A DNA stretch of 64,000 nt, taken from assembly GCA_963784645.1 (NCBI GenBank), contig CAWARY010000015.1, positions 248,001 to 312,000 of the forward strand, written 5' to 3'. The notes below the pieces were generated by a model. The model was not told where the DNA came from and ran no database searches. It saw only the letters and a program-made list of their open reading frames with translations. A program made the position numbers and the translations under genes. Below, one piece after another: positions 49,965-56,838 of the stretch (position 1 is the first letter of the stretch; every line of letters starts with the position of its first letter). Source of the stretch: JBBRVW01 sp963784645 (GTDB taxonomy: Bacteria; Actinomycetota; Actinomycetes; JACCUZ01).

Positions 49965-51767
49965 TTACCAGGAGCCGCCCCCACCGCCTCCGCCGCCACC
50001 ACCGGACGAGCCGCCGCTGAACCCGGAACCGCCCGACGACGACTGGGTGGCCGCGGCGAGCGAGCTGGATGCGGCGGAGGTGAACCCGTTCATCGACTGC
50101 CCGAAGTTGGTCGGGTCCCAGCCGTTGGGCCCGGCGTACCAACCGACCGCGCTCGTCGAGCCGGCGGCGGCGGCCAGCGGGCCGAACACCCGCACCCACC
50201 TGTCGGTCTCGCCGAAGACGACGGCGTACGGCAGGTAGCGGCTGAAGATGTCGGCACCCTCCTCGAACCGCAGCTGCTCGGCCTCCGCCGTCCGGACGTA
50301 CTCCCGGAAACCACGGGCCTGCGCGAGGACGGCCGACCCCTTCGCCGTCCGGGCCGGCATCCGGCCGGCCGCCAGCAGCGCCGCGAGCCCGACCAGCGTG
50401 ACCGCGATGCCCACCGGCGCCCAGTGCAGCCGGCTCACCAGGGTGAACGACAGCCAGCCTCCACCGCCGGCCAGCACGATCCCGAGGACCCGCCAGGCGC
50501 TGCGCACCTTGTCCGGCCGGCCGCGGAACCAGCCGGCCTCGGTGACGTCCTGGTAGAGGGCGGTCTGCACGGCCGACATCCGGGCGGCGAACTTCTTCTT
50601 CAGCGCCGAGATGAGCACCTGGTCGCCGGTCTCGAACAGCCCGTCGTAGAGCTTGCGCTCGTAGCCCAGCAGCTCGCCCGTCCCGCCGGCGAGCTTCTCC
50701 AGCCGCCAGTCACGCGAGGAGAACCGGTGCGCCCGCTCCAGCTCGACGATCCGCAGGTGGCCGCGGACCGCGAGGTCGACGATGGTCGCGGTGACGTCGA
50801 CGACGTTGGCCTCCTCGTCGAGCAGCGTGCCGATCTGGCCGGGCCGCAGCCCGACCGGCGGCTGGAACTGGACCGCGACCGCGCCACGGTTCACCAGCGG
50901 AACCGGCTCGTCGGGGCTCCCTTCGGGAGACGTGAGCCCGGGGGTCAGCCCGGCGTAACGGCGGTCTCGGCCCCGGGTGGCCACCAACCAGCCCAGCCCG
51001 GCCAGTCCGGGCAGCAGGATCAGGCCGGCCAGCGTGCCGGTCAGTGCGGTGGGCGTCAGCGACCGGCGCAGGGTGGGACGCTCCGCGAGGTGCGGGCCGG
51101 TGGCAGTCACCGACCCCTTCGGCAGCCCGACCACGACGGTGAGCGCGTCGTACGCCCCGAGACCGGCCGGCTGCCCGAAGGTGACCCGGTCGCCGGTGGC
51201 CGCGGCACTGCCGCAGGGCAGGCTGCTGCCGCTCGGCCCGGCGAAGCAGGCCTGCTGGGTCGCCGGCTGCGGCGTCACCACCTCCACCGACGCCGACGAG
51301 ATCGGCACAGCCCACTCGATGCCGATCGCGTTCCAGTACAGCTCGTCGTGGTCGGTGAAGGCGTTCAGTGCGCCGTCGACGGTGTAGCTGATGAGGTAGT
51401 CCTGCCGGCCGCTCACCGTCTTGTCGGGGTTGCCGACGCGCAGCGTGGTCGTGCCGCCGGACGAGCTGCGGTCGACCTCGGTCGGGGCACCGGTGGCGGA
51501 GGTGACCCGCACGTCGCCGAGGTCGTAGACGCGGTCGTTGTCCTGGTCGAACGGCACCCGGGTGGGGATGCTGCGCAGGATGCCGTGCCGCTCGTTGGGC
51601 CCGAAGTCGTAGGCGATCGCCTCCGACACCCCGAGGGTGCCGTCCGCGTGGACCGTCAGCGTCACGTCGTAGGACGTGATGCTCTCGCCGACGTCGGCTC
51701 CCGCGGGTGCAGCACCGACGAGCAGCAGCCAGCCGACCACCGCGAGCGCGGCACCTACCCGGCGCAC
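49965..51767 (-). CDS. DUF2207 domain membrane protein
   Basis: A 600-aa membrane protein. It has a signal peptide (VRRVGAALAVVGWLLLVGAA), an extracytoplasmic DUF2207 domain to about residue 250 (SITSYDVTLTVHADGTLGVSE), a TM near 265-290, a cytoplasmic part of about 190 residues (LLDEEANVVDVTATIVDLAV), two further TMs near 435-480, and a Ser/Gly-rich tail ending in ten glycines and SW. The start GTG overlaps the smpB stop by 1 nt (TAGTG). The family is widespread and its function is unknown. Confidence 0.88.
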   Translation of the reverse strand: MRRVGAALAVVGWLLLVGAAPAGADVGESITSYDVTLTVHADGTLGVSEAIAYDFGPNERHGILRSIPTRVPFDQDNDRVYDLGDVRVTSATGAPTEVDRSSSGGTTTLRVGNPDKTVSGRQDYLISYTVDGALNAFTDHDELYWNAIGIEWAVPISSASVEVVTPQPATQQACFAGPSGSSLPCGSAAATGDRVTFGQPAGLGAYDALTVVVGLPKGSVTATGPHLAERPTLRRSLTPTALTGTLAGLILLPGLAGLGWLVATRGRDRRYAGLTPGLTSPEGSPDEPVPLVNRGAVAVQFQPPVGLRPGQIGTLLDEEANVVDVTATIVDLAVRGHLRIVELERAHRFSSRDWRLEKLAGGTGELLGYERKLYDGLFETGDQVLISALKKKFAARMSAVQTALYQDVTEAGWFRGRPDKVRSAWRVLGIVLAGGGGWLSFTLVSRLHWAPVGIAVTLVGLAALLAAGRMPARTAKGSAVLAQARGFREYVRTAEAEQLRFEEGADIFSRYLPYAVVFGETDRWVRVFGPLAAAAGSTSAVGWYAGPNGWDPTNFGQSMNGFTSAASSSLAAATQSSSGGSGFSGGSSGGGGGGGGGGSW

Positions 51768-52246
51768 TAGGAGTCCTTGCCGCTGCTCCGGCGGGACAGG
51801 GCGCGTTGCATCTCGCGCTTGGACTGCTTCTCGGCCAGCGCCTGCCGCTTGTCGTAGCTGCGCTTGCCGCGCGCGAGTGCGATCTCGACCTTGGCCTTGC
51901 CGTCCTTGAAGTAGAGGGCGATCGGGATCATGGTCACGCCGCCCTCCTTCGTCTTGCCGATCAGCCGGAGGATCTCGGCGCGGTGCAGCAGCAGCTTGCG
52001 CTCGCGGCGCGGCGCGTGGTTGGTCCAGGTGCCCTCGGTGTACTCCGGGATGTGGACCCCGGCCAGCCACATCTCGCCGTCGCGGATGTGCGCGTAGCCG
52101 TCGACCAGGTTGGCGTGGCCGGCGCGGAGCGACTTCACCTCGGTGCCGGTGAGCACCAGACCCGCCTCGTAGACGTCATCGATGTGGTAGTCGTGGCGCG
52201 CCTTGCGGTTCTGGGCCACCAGCTTGCGTCCGGTCTCCTTCGGCAT
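51767..52246 (-). CDS. smpB: SsrA-binding protein SmpB
   Basis: A 159-aa RNA-binding protein that brings tmRNA to stalled ribosomes. The start NRKARHDYHIDDVYEAG, the central YAHIRDGEMWLAGVHI and the C-terminal basic tail (KRSYDKRQALAEKQSKRE) match SmpB. The tail is unstructured until it enters the ribosome. It lies directly after the S41 protease gene (1-nt overlap) and before DUF2207, so it is in the division operon. The tmRNA gene is separate, at 42307. Confidence 0.97.
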   Translation of the reverse strand: MPKETGRKLVAQNRKARHDYHIDDVYEAGLVLTGTEVKSLRAGHANLVDGYAHIRDGEMWLAGVHIPEYTEGTWTNHAPRRERKLLLHRAEILRLIGKTKEGGVTMIPIALYFKDGKAKVEIALARGKRSYDKRQALAEKQSKREMQRALSRRSSGKDS

Positions 52247-53442
52247 CAGCCACGCCCCCGCGCACCGAGCACCGGACCGAGCGCGGCGACCAGTCCGGTG
52301 AGGACGTCGACGGCGCGCCGCTCGGCCACCTCAGGGGCCGCACCCGGCGGCACCACGACGTCGGGCTCGATGCCGACACCCTCCAGGCTACGGCCGGACG
52401 GCGTGAGGTAGCGGCCGACGGTCAGCTCGAGGGCTGACCCGTCGGAGAGCGTGGACGGTTCCTGCACGGAGCCCTTCCCATAGGTGCGAGTGCCGACGAC
52501 GACGGCACGGTTGCGGTCCTGCAGCGCGCCGGCGACCACCTCGGCGGCACTGGCGGTGGCCGGGTTCACGAGCACGACGAGAGGGGTGGCGGTGTCACCA
52601 CCCTCGAACGCGTCGAGGGTACGGGCCTTGGTGCCACGTCGCTCGTAGGACACCACGGGGCCGCCGTCGAGGAAGACCGACGCGACCGAGACGGCCTCGT
52701 CGAGCAGGCCACCGGGGTCGTCACGCAGGTCCAGCACCACGCCGCGCGGCCGGCGGGCCGACTCGGTCGCCATCGCCTGCGCCACCTCCCGGCCGACCCC
52801 GCGGGTGAACGCGGTCACGGCGATCCGGGAGATGCCGCCGGCCAGCCGCTCGACCGTCACGTCGGCACTGCTGAACGTCGCCCGGGTGAGCGTCACGGTG
52901 CGGGTCGCCGAGCCGCGGCGGACGGCGACCACGACCGTGCTCCCCGCGGTACCGCGCAGCAGCCCGGCGACCGTCGGCACGTCGGCAGCGGTGACGTCGG
53001 TGCGGCCGACGCGGAGCACCACGTCGCCGGCCAGCAGCCCGGCGCGCTCGGTGGGCGATCCGGGCTGGACGCTGCCCACCTCGACCCCGCCGGCCGCCGC
53101 GCCGGATGTCGAACCGCGCAGCCAGAGGCCGACGCCGGACCAGCGGCCCTCGAGCGCCGACTGGAAGGAGGTGAACTCGGACCGGCCGTAGTAGGTGGAC
53201 CAGCGGTCGCCGAGGGTCCGCAGCATCCCCTCGACCGCCGCCCGCTCCAGCGCGTCGCGGTCGACCGGCCGGGCGGCCCGGCTCGCGATCCGGTCGGCCG
53301 CCTCGTCGATGACCCCGTCCCGCTGCGGCGCCGGGGCCGGGCTGTCCGAGCCGACGACCCCGGTGACCACGCCCCCCACGAACGCCACCGCCACCGCGGC
53401 CAGCAGCCCGGTGACGCGCAGCACCCGGCGCCCGACGATCAC
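52246..53442 (-). CDS. S41 family C-terminal processing protease with PDZ domain
   Basis: A 398-aa membrane-anchored serine protease (CtpA-like). An N-terminal TM spans about 7-30. A PDZ domain lies at about 95-180 (GSPTERAGLLAGDVVLRVG). The S41 core has the catalytic serine in NPATASAAEVVAGAL and the lysine in GTRTYGKGSVQEP. Starting from GTG 53442, TAGACT lies 6 nt upstream, so it may be leaderless. It is followed by smpB with a 1-nt overlap. Substrates are probably envelope proteins or tagged proteins; it may act with the M23 hydrolase and FtsEX during division (inference). Confidence 0.92.
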   Translation of the reverse strand: MIVGRRVLRVTGLLAAVAVAFVGGVVTGVVGSDSPAPAPQRDGVIDEAADRIASRAARPVDRDALERAAVEGMLRTLGDRWSTYYGRSEFTSFQSALEGRWSGVGLWLRGSTSGAAAGGVEVGSVQPGSPTERAGLLAGDVVLRVGRTDVTAADVPTVAGLLRGTAGSTVVVAVRRGSATRTVTLTRATFSSADVTVERLAGGISRIAVTAFTRGVGREVAQAMATESARRPRGVVLDLRDDPGGLLDEAVSVASVFLDGGPVVSYERRGTKARTLDAFEGGDTATPLVVLVNPATASAAEVVAGALQDRNRAVVVGTRTYGKGSVQEPSTLSDGSALELTVGRYLTPSGRSLEGVGIEPDVVVPPGAAPEVAERRAVDVLTGLVAALGPVLGARGRG

Positions 53443-53448
53443 CGAGCA

Positions 53449-53454
53449 AGTCTA
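53449..53454 (-). promoter_or_regulatory. -10 box for the S41 protease gene
   Basis: TAGACT on the minus strand ends 6 nt before the GTG at 53442, so the protease-smpB-DUF2207 run can be transcribed without ftsEX. Confidence 0.5.
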
Positions 53455-53481
53455 GGGCGGCGCCGGTCCGGAGGTCCGCGC

Positions 53482-54744
53482 TTAGAGCCAGCCCATGGGG
53501 TTGGTGGTGCCGCCGTTGACGTAGACCATGAAGTGCAGGTGGCAGCCGGTCGAGAAGCCGGCGCCGTACATGCCCTCACCGCCGCCGCTGTAGCCGATGA
53601 CCTCGCCGCGGCTGACGTGCGCGCCGTAGCCGGCGGTGAAGCGCATGAGGTGGTTGTAGCTGGTGGCCAGTCCGACGCCGCGGACCACACCGTGGTCGAT
53701 GACCAGCTGGTTGCCGTAGCCGATGGTCAGCGCGGCCTGGATCACCGTGCCGGACGCCGCCGCGCGCACCGGGGTGCCGCAGCCGACGCCGAAATCGGTG
53801 CCGTCGTGCAGCTTGTAGATGCCGGTGACGGGGTGCACCCGCATGCCGTACGGCGACGTGACGGGTGCCTGCACCGGGTAGCCGAGCGAACCGCTGCCAC
53901 CGCCGCTGGAGTACGACGTGCGCGCCCGCGCGGCGGCGCGGCGGGCCGCGGCCTGCCGGCGCTGGAGGATCCGGCTCAGGCGGTCACGCTCGGCGCGCAT
54001 CTGGTTGTAGCGCGCCTCCTCGGCCGCCTTCTCCCGCTCGATCGAGGCGACGGCCGACTCGCGCTCGGAGATGAGCGTCTCGACGGCGTGCTGCGCGTCC
54101 AGCGCCTGTGCCTGCAGGCCCGCGATCCGCGCGACCAGGGCCTCCTGCTCGCGCTTCATGCCGGCCAGCTGCTGGCGCTTGGCGACCAGCGTGGCGCGCT
54201 GGGCAGCGAGGTCGGCCCGTGCGACCGCGAGTCCGTCGAGCGTGTTGCCCTCCGACCGCAGCGCGTTCTGCACGAGGACCAGTCGGGTCGCGAACTCGTC
54301 CGGGCTCTGCGACTGCAGCACCACGGCCAGCTCGCCCATCCCGCCGGACTGGTAGGACGAGCGCGCGATCCGGCCGATCAGGGCCTGGCTGCTGGCGATC
54401 GAGGTGAGCGTCTCGCGGATCTGGGCCCGGGCGGCCCGTACCTCGGCCTTGGCCCCGTCGAGCTTCAGACCCAGGAGGCGGTCGCGCTCCTGCGCCGCGA
54501 CCAGCTGGCCGTGCACCTTCGCGACCCTGGCCTGGGCCGCCGGCAGCTTGCCCTCAGCCCGGTCCAGCGCGGCGCCGGCCCGGCGCAGCGACGCCGAGGT
54601 CTCGTCCAGGTCGCCACGGAGGCTGTGCAGCGCCTTGTCGATCTGCGCCTTCTTGTGCTGCTCGTCGGCGGCCTGGGCCGGCCCGAGCAGGCCGAGCACG
54701 AGGGCCGGCACGGCGACGAGGGCCAGCAGGCGACGGGCTCGCAC
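53482..54744 (-). CDS. Coiled-coil M23 peptidoglycan hydrolase (EnvC/NlpD-like)
   Basis: A 420-aa exported protein. Signal peptide about 1-26; a long coiled coil spans about 27-270, with heptads rich in A, L, R and E. The LytM domain at 290-420 keeps the zinc and catalytic residues: H and D in LHDGTDFGVGCG, and HLHFMVYV at the end. FtsX-linked proteins of this architecture are recruited to the septum through the coiled coil and activated to cut or to trigger other hydrolases. It follows ftsX by 268 nt, with a hairpin between them, and precedes the S41 gene. Confidence 0.92.
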   Translation of the reverse strand: MRARRLLALVAVPALVLGLLGPAQAADEQHKKAQIDKALHSLRGDLDETSASLRRAGAALDRAEGKLPAAQARVAKVHGQLVAAQERDRLLGLKLDGAKAEVRAARAQIRETLTSIASSQALIGRIARSSYQSGGMGELAVVLQSQSPDEFATRLVLVQNALRSEGNTLDGLAVARADLAAQRATLVAKRQQLAGMKREQEALVARIAGLQAQALDAQHAVETLISERESAVASIEREKAAEEARYNQMRAERDRLSRILQRRQAAARRAAARARTSYSSGGGSGSLGYPVQAPVTSPYGMRVHPVTGIYKLHDGTDFGVGCGTPVRAAASGTVIQAALTIGYGNQLVIDHGVVRGVGLATSYNHLMRFTAGYGAHVSRGEVIGYSGGGEGMYGAGFSTGCHLHFMVYVNGGTTNPMGWL

Positions 54745-54795
54745 GGTGGGGGCTCCGGTCGGTCGACAGCAGGGGTTCGGTGTCCTTATCGGCGC

Positions 54796-54826
54796 GTCCG
54801 GGCCCGGGCTGAGCCCGGGAACGGAC
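54796..54826. terminator. Hairpin between ftsX and the M23 gene
   Basis: CCCGGG (54803-54808) and CCCGGG (54814-54819) pair around CTGAG, and the outer GTCCG and CGGAC extend the stem. The position after the ftsX stop on the minus strand suggests partial termination between ftsEX and the hydrolase gene. Confidence 0.45.
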
Positions 54827-55012
54827 GAACTATCGGAGATCGGGCCGTTCCGGGTGGGGCAGGTGTGACAGATGGGACCGAAGCGACCGATCCCGAGACT
54901 AGGTCATGACGGCGCGGGAACCCGGAAGGTCGCACGCGCGCCACGCCGACCCACGGTGCGACCACCCACCCGGAGCAGCGTGTGCGCCGGCCCCGGCGGC
55001 CGGCCGGGTCGG

Positions 55013-55927
55013 TCAGACCCGGAGGTACTTGAACAGGGCGAAGAAGGAGGCCAGCGCCGCCAGCGCGACCCCCGCGACCACGACGATCCCGCTGCTCAGC
55101 CACACGGCGTCCCAGCCGATGAAGCGGGCGATCGGGAAGTTGGGGGCCAGCAGCTTGTCCACCAGGACCGACTTGATGAGCACGAACGACCCGGACGCGA
55201 GCACCGCTCCGAGCAGGCCGGAGATGGCTCCCTCGAGCAGGAACGGCAGCTGGATGGAGAAGTTCGAGGCGCCGACGAGCTTCATGATCCCGGTCTCGCG
55301 CCGCCGGCTGAAGGCGGCGACCCGGATGGTGTTCACGATCAGGGTGACCGACACCAGGATCATCAGCAGGGCCAGGCCGGTGGCGAACCACTGCACCCAG
55401 TTGAGCACCTTGAAGAACTTCTCCAGCAGGGCCTTCTGGTCCTGCACCTCGTCGACGCCCGGTCGGCCGGCGAACGCGCTGGCGATGATCGGGAACTGCT
55501 GCGGGTCGGAGAGCTTGACCCGGTAGGACTCCGGCATCTGGTCCGGCGTCACGTTGTCGACGATCGCGGAGTTCTTGAACTGCTGCTTGAAGTGGATGAA
55601 GGCCTGCTGCTTGGACTCGTAGTAGACCTTGTCCACCTCGGGCAGCTTCTGCAGGTCGGCGCTGATCGAGTCGCGCTGGTCCTGGGTCACCTCGCCGCCG
55701 GCGCAGGACCCCGCGGTGCCTTCGGCCGGGTCCGGACCGCAGAGGAAGATCGACACCTCGACCTTGTCGTACCAGAAGTCCTTCATGACACTGACCTGCT
55801 GGTTGAACAGCACGGCGGTGCCGAGGAAGCCCAGGGACACCGCCGTGGTGACGATCATGGCGACGGTCATCGTGAGGTTCCGGCGCAGGCCGATACCGAT
55901 CTCGTTGACGATGAAGGTCGCGCGCAT
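55013..55927 (-). CDS. ftsX: Cell division protein FtsX
   Basis: A 304-aa membrane subunit of the FtsEX complex. TM1 is near residues 18-42 (LTMTVAMIVTTAVSLGFLG). A large extracytoplasmic loop of about 120 residues follows, with two cysteines that could pair (FLCGPDPAEG, GSCAGGEV) and the binding face for cell-wall hydrolases. Three more TMs follow, to residue 300. The FtsX signature NTIRVAAFSRRRETGIMKLVGASN lies before TM3 (shown in segments). It follows ftsE by 85 nt. Confidence 0.95.
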   Translation of the reverse strand: MRATFIVNEIGIGLRRNLTMTVAMIVTTAVSLGFLGTAVLFNQQVSVMKDFWYDKVEVSIFLCGPDPAEGTAGSCAGGEVTQDQRDSISADLQKLPEVDKVYYESKQQAFIHFKQQFKNSAIVDNVTPDQMPESYRVKLSDPQQFPIIASAFAGRPGVDEVQDQKALLEKFFKVLNWVQWFATGLALLMILVSVTLIVNTIRVAAFSRRRETGIMKLVGASNFSIQLPFLLEGAISGLLGAVLASGSFVLIKSVLVDKLLAPNFPIARFIGWDAVWLSSGIVVVAGVALAALASFFALFKYLRV

Positions 55928-56012
55928 GTCCTGTCCTACCGTCCGTGTCGCCGGGCTGGTCGGGGCTCACCGGCTCCTACGCCGGGTGCCTGCCCTCCTG
56001 TGTACCTGCTGG

Positions 56013-56702
56013 TCAGTGCGAGTAGCCGTAGACACCCCGGGACTGGTCGCGGACGAGACGGCCGGACTCGAGCTCGATCACCCGACGGCGCATCTGGTCG
56101 ACGATGTCGTCGTCGTGGGTGGCCATGACCACCGTGGTGCCGGTGCGGTTGATCCGGTCGAGCAGCCGCATGATGCCCACGCTGGTCAGCGGGTCGAGGT
56201 TGCCGGTGGGCTCGTCGGCGATGAGGATCATCGGCCGGTTGACGAAGGCGCGCGCGATGGCTACCCGCTGCTGCTCGCCGCCGGAGAGCTCGTCGGGGCG
56301 GCGTCCCTCCTTGCCCTTGAGGCCGACCAGGTCGAGGACCTCGGGCACGACCTTGAGGATCTGCTGGCGCGGGCGGCCGATGACCTCGAGCGCGAACGCG
56401 ACGTTCTCGGACACGGTCTTGTTCGGCAGCAGCCGGAAGTCCTGGAACACCGTGCCCACCTGCCGGCGCAGCGCGGGCACCTTCCAGCTCGAGAGCCGGG
56501 CGAGGTCCTTGCCGGCCACGTGCACCTCACCGCTCGTGGCCCGCTCCTCCTTGAGCACCAGCCGCAGGAACGTCGACTTCCCCGAGCCGGACTGGCCGAC
56601 GAGGAACACGAACTCGCCCTTGCCGATCTCGACCGAGACGTCGTTGAGCGCCGGCCGGGTCTGGTTCGGGTAGATCTTGCTGACGTTCTGCAGGCGGATC
56701 AC
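56013..56702 (-). CDS. ftsE: Cell division ATP-binding protein FtsE
   Basis: A 229-aa ABC ATPase. Walker A is GQSGSGKST, the signature LSGGEQQRVAIARA, Walker B ILIADEPTGNLD and the switch histidine is in VVMATHDDDIV. The family start VIRLQNVSKIYPNQT fits the GTG at 56702; the open frame continues upstream to 56753 but is not homologous. FtsE drives FtsX to activate peptidoglycan hydrolases at the septum. The usual actinobacterial neighbour prfB is not upstream; instead an LPXTG gene ends nearby. Confidence 0.95.
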   Translation of the reverse strand: MIRLQNVSKIYPNQTRPALNDVSVEIGKGEFVFLVGQSGSGKSTFLRLVLKEERATSGEVHVAGKDLARLSSWKVPALRRQVGTVFQDFRLLPNKTVSENVAFALEVIGRPRQQILKVVPEVLDLVGLKGKEGRRPDELSGGEQQRVAIARAFVNRPMILIADEPTGNLDPLTSVGIMRLLDRINRTGTTVVMATHDDDIVDQMRRRVIELESGRLVRDQSRGVYGYSH

Positions 56703-56789
56703 GAAGGCATCACTACCGGGCGTCGGAGGGGGTCGCAGGCCACGGGTGTGCATCGGCCTGTCCTGCCGCCCACTGTACGCAGCGCACGA

Positions 56790-56819
56790 CGAAGGGCCCC
56801 GGACATCCGGGGCCCTTCG
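56790..56819 (-). terminator. Terminator hairpin after the first LPXTG gene
   Basis: CGAAGGGCCCCGG and CCGGGGCCCTTCG form a perfect 13-bp stem around ACAT. It lies 20 nt after the stop of the surface protein gene and before ftsE, isolating the division genes from the adhesin gene. Confidence 0.75.
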
Positions 56820-56838
56820 CCGTGTCGTGCCGGGTTGA

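Noticed and set aside
54745..55012. Possible riboswitch in the spacer before the M23 gene
   Set aside because: Only a simple GC-rich hairpin is visible; no conserved riboswitch core was recognised.
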